NCBI GenBank assembly: GCA_028713655.1
Contig: JAQTNW010000026.1
Span: 1 to 45,393, forward strand
Source of the DNA: Candidatus Methylacidiphilales bacterium
Lineage (GTDB): Bacteria > Verrucomicrobiota > Verrucomicrobiia > Methylacidiphilales > JAAUTS01
Reading direction: 5' to 3'
Length of the DNA stretch: 45,393 bases
A program made the position numbers and the translations under genes. Shown in pieces: positions 17,943-26,136 of the stretch. A model generated the notes under the pieces. The model made no database searches. It saw only the letters and a program-made list of their open reading frames with translations, and was not told the DNA's origin. Position 1 is the stretch's first letter. Each line of letters begins with the position of its first letter.

Positions 17943-19445
17943 TCAAAAATACTTGGACCAGTCCACGCCCTGCATGCTGCCGGTGTTCATGAATTGCTGG
18001 TGCATGGCATAGGCCGCGCTGAGCGTGTGCGGCGTATGGCCGCCTTTGAATTGGGCCAGATAGGTGCGCAATTCGGCGCGATAATCCGGATGCACACATT
18101 GCTCGATGATCAGTTGCGCCCGCTCGCTCGGTGTCCTGCCCCGCAGGTCCGCCACTCCCTGCTCGGTAATAATCACCTGGACCGAGTGCTCGCTGTGGTC
18201 CATGTGGCTGACCACGGGAACCAGGGTGCTGATCTTGCCGCCTTTCGCGGTGGACGGGCAGGTAAAAATCGAGATGTACCCGTTGCGGGTAAAGTCACCG
18301 GAACCGCCGATTCCGTTCATGAGGCTCTTGCCCAACACATGCGTTGAGTTGACGTTGCCAAACAAATCCACTTCCAGGGCTGTGTTCACGGTGATAATGC
18401 CCAGGCGGCGCACCATTTCCGGATTGTTGGTAATTTCCTGGGGCCGGAGCAGGATGCGCGAGCGGAAAAACTCCAGGTCGGCATAAATCTGATCCAGCAC
18501 ATCCGCGCTGGCGGTGATGGAGGTGCCGGTGGCAAATTTGACCTTGCCCTGCTTCATCAGCGCAATCACGGAATCCTGGATCACTTCCGTGTACATCTCG
18601 AAATTCGGAATGTCGGAATTGGCCCCCAAAGCCCCAAGAACCGCATTGGCAATGTTTCCCACCCCGGATTGGATCGGGAGGAATTCCTTCGGAATGCGTC
18701 CCGCTCGGATTTCAGCGGCCAGAAACAAGGCCACGTTTTCACCGATTTTGTTCGTCACAGGATCCGACGGGTCAAAGCTGCCGGTCTCGTCAGGCAGATT
18801 GGTTTCCACAACACCGACGATTTTCTTCGGATCGACCTTGATGAAAGGCGTTCCGATGCGGTCCGAGGGTTTGAGGATCGGAATCGGCAGACGGTGCGGA
18901 GGATTGAGCGGTTCGTAAATGTCGTGGAACCCGCGCAGGTTGGCGGGATGATAGCGGTTCAGCTCTATCAAAATCTTGTCGGTCACCTGGCAAAACGTAG
19001 GACTGGCGCCAACTGACGTCGTTGGGACAATTTCGCCACTGGCCGTCACATCACACGCCTCGACTATCGCCCAATTGAACTTCCCGAGAAACCCGTAGCG
19101 CACGGCCTGTGGGGCCATGGAAAGATGCATGTCAAAAAAGCGGATGCGGCCCTCGTTGATGCCCTTTCTCAAATCCTTGTTCGACTGGTACGGTGTGCGC
19201 CAGGCAATCGCGTCCGCCTGCGCCAAAGCGCCGTCCAGTGAAGGTCCTGTGGACGCGCCCGTCACCACTCCGATCTGAAAAGGCCTGCCCGCCGCATGTT
19301 CCGCAGTGGCTTTTACGGCAATCTCCTTCGGAATCGCCTTGGCCGCGCCCGCGGGCGTAAAACCGCTGAATCCAATGGTGTCTCCGTGTTGAACAAGTGA
19401 TGCGGCTTCCGCGGCCGACATGATTTTATAATTGTGTGTTGTCAT
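17943..19445 (-). CDS. Acetyl-CoA hydrolase/transferase family; probable succinate CoA-transferase
   Basis: The 500-residue class I CoA-transferase moves CoA between acyl groups through a glutamyl-CoA intermediate. The likely catalytic Glu is E287 in MYTEVIQD, matching the YTEV motif of the succinyl-CoA:acetate transferases. Further family landmarks are IQSGVGNIANAVLGALG, DLFGNVNSTHV and GIGGSGDFTRNG. Its place at the end of a methylmalonyl-CoA cluster suggests that it exchanges CoA between propionyl-CoA (or acetyl-CoA) and succinate. An acetate-specific enzyme cannot be excluded. Its start overlaps the biotin ligase stop by 4 bp, so the genes are co-translated. Confidence 0.85.
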   Translation of the reverse strand: MTTHNYKIMSAAEAASLVQHGDTIGFSGFTPAGAAKAIPKEIAVKATAEHAAGRPFQIGVVTGASTGPSLDGALAQADAIAWRTPYQSNKDLRKGINEGRIRFFDMHLSMAPQAVRYGFLGKFNWAIVEACDVTASGEIVPTTSVGASPTFCQVTDKILIELNRYHPANLRGFHDIYEPLNPPHRLPIPILKPSDRIGTPFIKVDPKKIVGVVETNLPDETGSFDPSDPVTNKIGENVALFLAAEIRAGRIPKEFLPIQSGVGNIANAVLGALGANSDIPNFEMYTEVIQDSVIALMKQGKVKFATGTSITASADVLDQIYADLEFFRSRILLRPQEITNNPEMVRRLGIITVNTALEVDLFGNVNSTHVLGKSLMNGIGGSGDFTRNGYISIFTCPSTAKGGKISTLVPVVSHMDHSEHSVQVIITEQGVADLRGRTPSERAQLIIEQCVHPDYRAELRTYLAQFKGGHTPHTLSAAYAMHQQFMNTGSMQGVDWSKYF

Positions 19446-20173
19446 TTCTTTATCTCAGTCAATTTCCAAACATAGGGGCCTGAAACAGCCTGAATGCGGC
19501 CGTCCGGTTTTCTCAATTGCGGGTTTCCATCCGAATCGATCCCCATAAACTCTCCAAAAAGTTTTTCCCGGTCCACTTCCAATTCCACATTTCTCACTCC
19601 GCCCCAGCAGCGGTTGATCTCGCCGCAAAGAGACGAAAAGCCGGCCGTCTCGAATGCCTGAAACAGCCCGCCCAGTTCGTCCAAAATGGAGCGGGTCATC
19701 TTTTCGCGATCTGGCGCCTCCGGGATCAGCGAGCTCAAAGCCGCCGCCATGCCCTTCAACTCCGTTGATTCCTGTTCCGGATGGTTGGACAGATTCAACC
19801 CGATTCCAATCACCACACGATCCGGAGCCGGGCGTTCCAGCAAGACGCCGGCGATTTTCAAGTCGCCCGCCAGCAAATCATTCGGCCAGCGCAAACGCAG
19901 CCCCTGCACTCCCAATCTGCCGCAGACCCGGTATAAAGCCAGCCCCACGACCAGAGGCAGGCAAGCCACCTGCGGGTTGGCGGGATTCACCGGAAAAACC
20001 AGGGAGAACCAGAGCCCGCCCTCGCCGGAAACCCAAACACGGTCATGCCTTCCGCGGCCGGAAGTTTGCCGCCGGGCGCGAACCATGGACCAAGGAGGAC
20101 GTCCTACCGCCAGGGTGTTGGTGGAATCGACTTCGTCAAAATCCTCGATTTCCCATTTAACAGAAGCAGCCAT
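19442..20173 (-). CDS. birA: Biotin--[carboxylase] ligase, without DNA-binding domain
   Basis: The 243-residue enzyme attaches biotin to the lysine of biotin-carrier proteins. The biotin/ATP loop is GRGRHDRVW, followed by RWPNDLLAGDLKIAGVL and GIGLNLS, all family marks. There is no N-terminal helix-turn-helix, so it should not act as a biotin repressor. A small C-terminal domain is present. The ATG at 20173 (MAASVKWEIEDFDEVDSTNT) is preferred over a longer frame beginning at 20233 that would overlap the carrier gene. It lies next to its likely substrate gene at 20199. Confidence 0.88.
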   Translation of the reverse strand: MAASVKWEIEDFDEVDSTNTLAVGRPPWSMVRARRQTSGRGRHDRVWVSGEGGLWFSLVFPVNPANPQVACLPLVVGLALYRVCGRLGVQGLRLRWPNDLLAGDLKIAGVLLERPAPDRVVIGIGLNLSNHPEQESTELKGMAAALSSLIPEAPDREKMTRSILDELGGLFQAFETAGFSSLCGEINRCWGGVRNVELEVDREKLFGEFMGIDSDGNPQLRKPDGRIQAVSGPYVWKLTEIKK

Positions 20174-20198
20174 GTTCGTCTCTTTGTCACGATGGCCT

Positions 20199-20576
20199 TC
20201 AGGAAATCCTGACAAGCCCCTGCCCCTCTTCAACCCCGTCGCCGCTGCTCACCAGAATTTCGGCCACCTTGCCGGCTTTCGGCGCGTACACAAAGGTGTT
20301 CATCTTCATGGCCTCAAGGGTGATCAATTCCTGCCCCTGCTTCACCTCCTGGCCCACCGTGACCTGGATCGACACCACCTTGCCCGCGAGGGAACTCGGA
20401 ACCACATCCGGACCTCCCGCTGCTTTGGCCGCAGGAGCGGAAGCCACAGGGGCCGAAACACTGGCCCCCGCCAAAGGCGCGGAAACCACCGGGGCCACAG
20501 GTGTCGATCCTGCGTTTAAAATTTCAACGGAAACTTCATAGACTTTTCCTTCAACGGTAATGCGTAATTTTTTCAT
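20199..20576 (-). CDS. Biotin carrier subunit of a decarboxylase/carboxylase
   Basis: The 125-residue product has a short N-terminal part (MKKLRITVEGKVYEVSVEIL), an Ala/Pro/Val-rich flexible linker (about 22-55) and a C-terminal biotinyl domain. The biotinylation site is K91 in EAMKMN. The layout is that of the carrier subunits of methylmalonyl-CoA decarboxylase (MmdC), oxaloacetate decarboxylase tails and transcarboxylase. The swinging biotin would carry carboxyl groups from the transferase encoded at 21019. Confidence 0.9.
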   Translation of the reverse strand: MKKLRITVEGKVYEVSVEILNAGSTPVAPVVSAPLAGASVSAPVASAPAAKAAGGPDVVPSSLAGKVVSIQVTVGQEVKQGQELITLEAMKMNTFVYAPKAGKVAEILVSSGDGVEEGQGLVRIS

Positions 20577-20617
20577 AATTTAAAATGCAATATGATTTGG
20601 ATGCTATTTACAGCTTG

Positions 20618-21022
20618 TTAGCGGACTTTATGGGATTGGAAGATCTGGCGGCGGCCCTCGACGGACCACGCCGGCTGGTTGAAATGCATGTGCGCCATCA
20701 TTCCCACACTGCGGGTGACAGAATGGATCCGATACGGGCGCCCTCCAAGAACCGCATGAACAGCGGTCGCAATAACCACCAGAATATCCGGGGCGATTTC
20801 ATCCTTCGCCATTTCAATTGCGGGTACGGCCTGTTTCTGTTCCGGCTGGGGTACGGAATCGACCTGCTTCACGGCGGGATGTTGCGGCAGGTCTGTGCGA
20901 GCGGGCCAGGCCAGCCGCATGAGGATCTGCGCCGCAAGCGCCAACACCAATCCAAGCGCCAAACCGCTCCAAAACGAAGCGGCGGATAATTCAGCCAATG
21001 TCATGGTGAAAATTATATTCAC
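20618..21022 (-). CDS. OadG/MmdD-like membrane subunit
   Basis: The 134-residue product has one N-terminal membrane helix (about 15-40, FWSGLALGLVLALAAQILMRLAW), a Pro/Gln-rich linker and a conserved C-terminal block: DILVVIATAVHAVLGGRPYR and WSVEGRRQIFQSHKVR. That block resembles the C-terminal part of gamma/delta chains of sodium-pumping decarboxylases, which assemble the complex at the membrane. The GTG start at 21022 overlaps the carboxyltransferase stop; an ATG at 21004 would also leave the helix intact. Homology is inferred from the helix and the terminal motif. Confidence 0.7.
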   Translation of the reverse strand: MNIIFTMTLAELSAASFWSGLALGLVLALAAQILMRLAWPARTDLPQHPAVKQVDSVPQPEQKQAVPAIEMAKDEIAPDILVVIATAVHAVLGGRPYRIHSVTRSVGMMAHMHFNQPAWSVEGRRQIFQSHKVR

Positions 21023-22572
21023 AATGGGATGTTTCCATGTTTTTTCGGCGGGCGAGCTTCGCGCTTGGTCAGCGAGTTGCGCAAGGCCAGGGCCAGGGTT
21101 CGCCGGGTTTGAATGGGGTTGATGACATCCGTAATAAACGCGCGGCTGGCAGCCTCATACGGTGAGGCAAATTTCGCGCGGTAGGCTTCGATCAATTCCT
21201 GCCTCTTTTCCGCCGGGTTCGCCGCTGCTTCAATTTCCCTCTTGCAAAGAATATTTACCGCACCATCGGCGCCCATGACCGCGATTTCGGCCGTCGGCCA
21301 GGCAAACACCAGGTCCGCGCCCATGTCCTTGCTGCACATGGCAAGGTAAGCGCCGCCATAGGCTTTGCGCAGGATCAATGTGATCTTCGGCACCGTCGCC
21401 GCCGCGTAGGCAAACAACATTTTGGCCCCGTGTCGGATAATGCCACCCCGTTCCTGCGCCACGCCCGGCAGAAAGCCCGGGACATCCACGAGCGTCACAA
21501 TCGGGATGTTGAAAATATTGCAAAAACGGATGAAGCGCGCCGCTTTGTCGGATGCGTCAATGTCCAGCGTACCGGCTTTAACCATCGGCTGGTTTGCGAC
21601 AATGCCGCACACCACCCCGCCGATGCGCGCGAATGCAATCACGATGTTTTTTGCCCAGTCGGCCTGGATCTCAAGATAATCGCCATTATCGACGATGCGC
21701 AGGAGCACCTGCTTCACATCCAGCGGCATCTTGCCGTCGTTCGGAATCAACTGGTTGATTTCCTCGTCGTCCTCGAACAGGAAGGGTTCATCAAGAAAGT
21801 GCGGCGGATCCTGCAGATTGTTCGACGGCAGGAAGGACAGCAGCTTTCGTGCAAGCGCAAGCGCGTGTTCCTCGTTCTCGGCCACAAAATGAATGTTGCC
21901 GCTGATCGTCGCGTGCGCCGCCGCGCTGCCGATTTCCTCCATCGTGGTCACCTGCCCGGTCGCGGCCTTGATGACATCCGGCCCGCAAATAAACATGGTG
22001 GCCTGATCCTTGATCATGATCTGGAAATCCGTCAACGCGGGGGAATAGGCGGCGCCGCCGGCGCAGGGGCCTGAAATGACGGCAATTTGAGGAACCACCC
22101 CTGACAATTCGACATTGCGATAAAAAATCTGGCCGTAACCGGACAAGGCTTCGACGCCCTCCTGTATCCGGGCCCCGCCCGAATCATTGAACCCAATGAC
22201 CGGCATGCCCGATTTCAAGGCATAGTCCATCAAATCACAAATTTTACCGGCATGAACCCGACCCAGCGAACCGCCGCCCACGGTGAAATCCTGGGAATAA
22301 ATCGCAACCGGACGCCCGTCCACCAAGCCTGTGCCGGAAATTACGCCGTCGCCTGGGAATTTCTTTTTCTCCATCCCAAAGTTTGTGCACTTGTGCTGGG
22401 CATGCATCCCAAATTCCTGGAATGTCCCGGCTTCAAACATCGCGTCCAGGCGTTCACGCGCGGCCAACTGCCCTTTTTTATGGCGGGCCTCAATTTTATC
22501 AGCGCCGCCCGCAGCCAAAACCTCGGCCCGGCGCGCTTCCAATTCATCCAAATATGATTTTCCAATCGGCAT
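21019..22572 (-). CDS. mmdA: Acyl-CoA carboxyltransferase (methylmalonyl-CoA decarboxylase alpha / propionyl-CoA carboxylase beta type)
   Basis: The 517-residue crotonase-fold enzyme moves CO2 between acyl-CoA and biotin. The N-terminal half has QDFTVGGGSLGRVHAGKI, FNDSGGARIQEGVE (oxyanion region) and ISGPCAGGAAYSPALTD; the C-terminal half has DVPGFLPG, the second oxyanion Gly-Ala region KAYGGAYLAM and AVMGADGAVNIL. The end lies in a 4-bp overlap with the membrane subunit gene. No biotin carboxylase gene is present in the cluster, which favours the decarboxylase over a carboxylase, but the beta channel subunit is also absent here. The symbol is therefore tentative. Confidence 0.85.
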   Translation of the reverse strand: MPIGKSYLDELEARRAEVLAAGGADKIEARHKKGQLAARERLDAMFEAGTFQEFGMHAQHKCTNFGMEKKKFPGDGVISGTGLVDGRPVAIYSQDFTVGGGSLGRVHAGKICDLMDYALKSGMPVIGFNDSGGARIQEGVEALSGYGQIFYRNVELSGVVPQIAVISGPCAGGAAYSPALTDFQIMIKDQATMFICGPDVIKAATGQVTTMEEIGSAAAHATISGNIHFVAENEEHALALARKLLSFLPSNNLQDPPHFLDEPFLFEDDEEINQLIPNDGKMPLDVKQVLLRIVDNGDYLEIQADWAKNIVIAFARIGGVVCGIVANQPMVKAGTLDIDASDKAARFIRFCNIFNIPIVTLVDVPGFLPGVAQERGGIIRHGAKMLFAYAAATVPKITLILRKAYGGAYLAMCSKDMGADLVFAWPTAEIAVMGADGAVNILCKREIEAAANPAEKRQELIEAYRAKFASPYEAASRAFITDVINPIQTRRTLALALRNSLTKREARPPKKHGNIPL

Positions 22573-22587
22573 AGGTATATTCCGGTA

Positions 22588-22992
22588 TCAATTCTTGCTG
22601 CTGCAAAATTCGGTTAAAACTCCGTGGGTCGATTTCGGATGCAGGAAAGCCACCAGCTTGTTGCCGGCACCTTCTATCGGCTTTTCATGAATCAACCTTG
22701 CGCCATTGTCAGCCGCTTGTTTCAACTGCCCCTCGATCCCATCGGTGTGGAAGGCAATATGATGGATGCCCTCCCCGCTCTTTTCCAAAAATTTGGCGAT
22801 CGGGCTGTCTTCGGCTGTCGGTTCCAGCAGCTCCAGATGGACATCACCGACTTCAAAAAACGCGGTGCGCACCTTTTGAGAGGCCACTTCTTCGCGTTTT
22901 TCGCACTTCAAGCCCAGGACCTTTTCATAATAGGGGATGCTTTCATCCAGAGAACGGACAGCAATGCCCAGGTGATCAATTTTACGAATCAT
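22588..22992 (-). CDS. mce: Methylmalonyl-CoA epimerase
   Basis: The 134-residue vicinal-oxygen-chelate protein interconverts (R)- and (S)-methylmalonyl-CoA. Metal ligands are visible as His in IDHLGIAV, Glu in VHLELLEP, His in HHIAFH and Glu in GVLTEFC. The ATG at 22992 is chosen over one at 23034 because AAAGGAAAAATT precedes it as a ribosome-binding site and MIRKIDHLGIAV is the family N-terminus. It is the first gene of the propionate cluster, 15 bp before the carboxyltransferase. Confidence 0.93.
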   Translation of the reverse strand: MIRKIDHLGIAVRSLDESIPYYEKVLGLKCEKREEVASQKVRTAFFEVGDVHLELLEPTAEDSPIAKFLEKSGEGIHHIAFHTDGIEGQLKQAADNGARLIHEKPIEGAGNKLVAFLHPKSTHGVLTEFCSSKN

Positions 22993-23059
22993 AATTTTTC
23001 CTTTACTTCGAGCTAAGTGCTTCAGTGTCAACACTTAAATAAATGCAACTTATAGTTGA

Positions 23060-23089
23060 ATAATACTAGATTAGCCGATCTACTGTCAA
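23060..23089 (-). promoter_or_regulatory. Sigma70-type promoter of the propionate cluster
   Basis: On the minus strand a perfect TTGACA (23089-23084) is followed after 18 bp by TATTAT (23065-23060), 68 bp before the epimerase start. A second TTGACA at 23020-23015 region has no good -10. Confidence 0.6.
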
Positions 23090-23140
23090 AACAATTATCG
23101 TTCCAACTAATGTTTTTATGCGAATTCCTGAAGAAAATGA

Positions 23141-23218
23141 GACTCCAAAGCCCTTACAACCAAGCACATCAAGAAACTGGCCCAACATTTCCACGTGGGT
23201 CCGGAAATCCTGCTTTAA
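23141..23218 (+). pseudogene. HigA-like antitoxin, C-terminal remnant
   Basis: The plus strand encodes LTTKHIKKLAQHFHVGPEIL and stops at 23218. This resembles the end of HigA-type antitoxins, where a helix of the pattern HI..LA..FHVSP..F closes the protein. An in-frame stop sits at 23138-23140, so the N-terminal part and DNA-binding domain are gone. The match is short, so the family is suggested and not certain. Confidence 0.4.
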
Positions 23219-23242
23219 AAAACGAACGAAGAAACCCCCATC

Positions 23243-23761
23243 TCAAAGCGCAAACCCGATCTTTTTGCGGGGCGGTTCAGGCGGCGGGAGAAGCAGCGGA
23301 CGCATCCTGGCAATCACATCACGCAAGGCGGAGTCATGGGTAAGAAGCGTTTTTTCAATCACAGCCAGGCGTTTTTCCAACGTGGTATTGGCAGAGAGTT
23401 CTTCCCGAAGGCGGATGAAGGCACGAATAATGTAGGTGCTTATGGCCACGGCACTGGGACTGTTAAGGACGGTTGAGGCCATCAACGCGCCATGTTCCGT
23501 GAACGCCCAGGGCAGAGAGCGGCGACCACCTCGCCCGGTTTTTGACATCGCAAATTGCGATGTCAAAGCGTCGGCTTCCTCTTTGGAAAGTTGAAACATA
23601 AAGTCGTCGGGGAAACGGTGGCGGTTGCGTTTGACGGCTTCATTGAAGCGGAAAGTCTGAACGCCGTAAAGTTTAGCCAGATCGGAATCCAGGATGACCT
23701 TGTGATCCCGGATGGTAAGAATGATTTGATCGAGGTCGCGGGAAACAAGCAGCTTGGACAT
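23243..23761 (-). CDS. ORF6N (KilA-N-like) domain protein
   Basis: The 172-residue product has an N-terminal ORF6N domain: ILTIRDHKVILDSDLAKLYG, then FNEAVKRNRHRFPDDFMFQLSKEE, then RSLPWAFTEHGALMASTVLN. A helical part with LEKRLAVIEKTLLTHDSALRDV follows, and the tail is Pro-rich and basic. Related domains occur in phage antirepressors and in stray chromosomal genes spread by transfer. The ATG at 23761 is preferred over a TTG at 23788. No phage genes are nearby, so the role is unknown; DNA binding is likely from the family. Confidence 0.85.
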   Translation of the reverse strand: MSKLLVSRDLDQIILTIRDHKVILDSDLAKLYGVQTFRFNEAVKRNRHRFPDDFMFQLSKEEADALTSQFAMSKTGRGGRRSLPWAFTEHGALMASTVLNSPSAVAISTYIIRAFIRLREELSANTTLEKRLAVIEKTLLTHDSALRDVIARMRPLLLPPPEPPRKKIGFAL

Positions 23762-23941
23762 AAAAGAGGACTCGCCAATTGGGCGCAAACCCTCAGTCGA
23801 AGAATAAAGGCGATTGTATCTAGTTAGTCAAGTGTCAAAGGACAGAAAAGGCGGATGACACCAAAATGGAAACGCTTCTGTCACCTGAATGACACAAGGC
23901 TGTGTTGCTTTATAAAATCGTTCTGCTTTGCTGAATGTTTC

Positions 23942-24946
23942 ATGCCGGAATATCTGAAAATCCTGTGCAATATCGCTCCGCTCTTCCTGCTCATCGCAAT
24001 CGGAGCCATGCTGCGGCAACGGCGGGTGCTCAACGCACAAGCCGACCAAACGCTGCTCGATCTTTACGTCCATCTGCTGCTGCCTTGCCTCATACTCGAC
24101 CACACCATCACCAGCGACGCGCTGAGACAATCCGGCAATTTGTGGTGGAGCCCGCTGCTTGGCTTTCTGATCACCACCGCCTGCCTGATGGCGGCAAGCG
24201 TCGCCGCCCGCCTGTGGCGCTTCCCCCATGGGGCGCAGACCAAAACATTCACCTTCGTTGCCGGCATATTCAATTACGGATACATTCCGGTGCCACTGGT
24301 CGCGATGCTCTTTGGTGCAAATGCGCTTGCGGTGCTGTTCCTGTTCAACCTCGGCACAGAGGTGGCCTTTTGGACTGTGGGATTCAGCGCGTTCATGGGG
24401 CACTCCTTTCTGCGCGACTGGCGCCGGACATTGACAACCCCGGTAAAAGCGGTCCTGCTCGGCATAACAATCAATCTCACCGCGCACCAGCTTGGCATCC
24501 ATCTGGACAACACCTCGCTCGACACAACATTGTGGGGCTGGCCCGTAAAAGCCGTCCTGGCCACGATCCAGATGATCGGGGTCTGCTCCATTCCTCTGGC
24601 CGTGCTTTTGATTGGCGCGACGATGGCCGATTTTTGGGGCGAATTTCAGCGGACGCGCGGAATGGGCGTCATGGGGCTGGCCATCGCGGTCCGCAATGGA
24701 ATCTGCCCGTTCGGGTTTCTCCTCTTCGCATGGTTGCTGCCAGTCTCGCTCGAACTCAAGGAGGTGCTTGTGGTGCAGGCGGCCATGCCCGCGGGCATCC
24801 TTCCCCTCGTGCTGGCGCGGCATCATGGCGGCAATGTAAGCGTGGCGCTGCAAGTGATCTTCGCGACGTCCGCGGCGGCGATCATCACCCTGCCGCTGTG
24901 GATCCATTTCGGAATGCTCTGGATCGAAGCAAGATTAGTGTATTAA
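23942..24946 (+). CDS. AEC-family (auxin efflux carrier-like) transporter
   Basis: The 334-residue product has about ten membrane helices with the family's two five-helix halves. Landmarks are the start ILCNIAPLFLLIAIGAMLRQ, FVAGIFNYGYIPVPLVAMLF (the broken helix with Asn-Tyr-Gly-Pro) and QAAMPAGILPLVLARHHGG in the second half. Family members export organic acids and related anions. The ATG at 23942 is chosen because the upstream in-frame extension is not hydrophobic and does not look like the family. A link with propionate or malonate export is tempting but is not shown by the sequence. Confidence 0.85.
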   Translation: MPEYLKILCNIAPLFLLIAIGAMLRQRRVLNAQADQTLLDLYVHLLLPCLILDHTITSDALRQSGNLWWSPLLGFLITTACLMAASVAARLWRFPHGAQTKTFTFVAGIFNYGYIPVPLVAMLFGANALAVLFLFNLGTEVAFWTVGFSAFMGHSFLRDWRRTLTTPVKAVLLGITINLTAHQLGIHLDNTSLDTTLWGWPVKAVLATIQMIGVCSIPLAVLLIGATMADFWGEFQRTRGMGVMGLAIAVRNGICPFGFLLFAWLLPVSLELKEVLVVQAAMPAGILPLVLARHHGGNVSVALQVIFATSAAAIITLPLWIHFGMLWIEARLVY

Positions 24947-25100
24947 TCCTTGACGAACAAAAGCCCTGGCCGACTCCGGCGCTCAACACGTTGATCGATA
25001 AAAACAGCCTGCGAGCTTGCAAAATCAAATAAAACGAGCGCGGATGCTGATACAGGAAAAGATACCTGCTTGTTTTTGAACCGGGTGGTTCAAAATCCTG

Positions 25101-25173
25101 TGGAGCCATGGGGATTCGAACCCCAGACCCCCACAATGCCATTGTGGTGCTCTACCAACTGAGCTATGACCCC
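25101..25173 (-). tRNA. tRNA-Ala (anticodon GGC)
   Basis: The minus strand folds into a full cloverleaf of 73 nt. The anticodon stem CCACA/TGTGG closes the loop ATGGCAT with anticodon GGC. The T arm is GGGGTTCGAATCCCC. The acceptor stem has the G3-T70 (G:U) pair that identifies alanine tRNAs. The 3' CCA is not encoded. Confidence 0.97.
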
Positions 25174-25288
25174 ATATAGGAGGGGAAAGTGTGCCCGCCC
25201 CCTCTGAAAGATCAAACAAAAAGTGCTATTCACAGGAATGTTCAAGATGTCTTGCCTCCGTGCTTATCTGAATCTATGCTTCCACCTT

Positions 25289-26116
25289 ATGAGACGCCAC
25301 TTACTCCTATTCTCACTCTGTATTCCCCTCCTGATCGCCGCCTGCGAACGGCCCCAGCAAGGTTTGGACGCCGAAGACGAGCGCAATCCCTACTTCCGCA
25401 GCGCCGCCAAATATGTTTCGGAAGATAATTTTTACGCCGCCATCGGCCAATACGAAAAGGCCCTGGCAGAAAATCCGCAGGTGGCCAAAGCCCACGTCCA
25501 GATCGGCCAATTGTACGGCGAAAAACTTGGCGACCCGGTAAGCGCCATTTATCACTATCAAAAATATCTCAGCATCCGTCCCGATGCGGCCGATCGCGAA
25601 CAAATCCAGGCCCTGATTGAAAAGGCCAAAATCGACTTTGCCCTCACGCTGCCGAATTCCACCGCGCACAATTCGGAGGAAGTGGCCCGCATCAACAAGG
25701 AAAACGTCGAATTGAAACAAGCCCTCGCCCAGGCGCAAGGCCAGAACGCCGTCAAATCCGATGAATCTGCTGCAAAGGCCCAGGCCCTGACCTCCCCTCC
25801 GCCTGCCAAGCCAGCCAAGCCCGCCGCCGCAACCCCGCAAAACGATAACGGTGCATTTCCCAGCGTGGTTTCGGTCCCGCCCTCCTCAAACGCAAATGCG
25901 GCAAAACCCGCAACGACAACTGCAACTGATACAACCGGCGCCGCCGCCGGGTCCAAAACCCATGTCATCCAAAAGGGGGACAACCTCTGGAAAATTGCCA
26001 AACAATATTATCCGGATGACATCCCCGCCGGCATTGCAAAAATCAAACAGGCCAATCCCCAGGCCACGTCTGATGTCAAAAATCTCAAGCTCGGCACCAC
26101 GCTTGTCATTCCCTGA
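25289..26116 (+). CDS. Lipoprotein with TPR-like repeats and a C-terminal LysM domain
   Basis: The 275-residue product starts with the lipoprotein signal MRRHLLLFSLCIPLLIAAC; the Cys of the lipobox becomes the lipidated N-terminus. Residues about 40-110 form two TPR-like helical pairs (NFYAAIGQYEKALAENPQVA and DPVSAIYHYQKYLSIRPDA). A charged helix and an Ala/Pro/Thr-rich linker follow. The last 50 residues are a LysM domain (THVIQKGDNLWKIAKQYYPD through LKLGTTLVIP), which binds peptidoglycan. The ATG at 25289 is chosen because it places the signal peptide at the start. It heads a three-gene set of envelope-related proteins. Confidence 0.85.
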   Translation: MRRHLLLFSLCIPLLIAACERPQQGLDAEDERNPYFRSAAKYVSEDNFYAAIGQYEKALAENPQVAKAHVQIGQLYGEKLGDPVSAIYHYQKYLSIRPDAADREQIQALIEKAKIDFALTLPNSTAHNSEEVARINKENVELKQALAQAQGQNAVKSDESAAKAQALTSPPPAKPAKPAAATPQNDNGAFPSVVSVPPSSNANAAKPATTTATDTTGAAAGSKTHVIQKGDNLWKIAKQYYPDDIPAGIAKIKQANPQATSDVKNLKLGTTLVIP

Positions 26117-26136
26117 GCCCCTCATCCAAATCCACC

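Noticed and set aside
20895-21122. Plus-strand frame across the OadG/carboxyltransferase junction
   Set aside because: It is a shadow frame over two coupled minus-strand genes and has no ribosome-binding site.
21019-22572. Propionyl-CoA carboxylase as the definite function
   Set aside because: The carboxyltransferase fits both carboxylase and decarboxylase; no biotin carboxylase gene is in the cluster, so the decarboxylase is preferred but left open.
23828-24907. A 359-codon minus-strand frame opposite the AEC transporter
   Set aside because: Its sequence is charged and without domains, while the plus strand encodes a clear ten-helix transporter.
25025-25219. Short frames across the tRNA-Ala region
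   Set aside because: They translate the tRNA gene itself; peptides of the type HSSVGRAPQWH are a usual artefact of tRNA genes.
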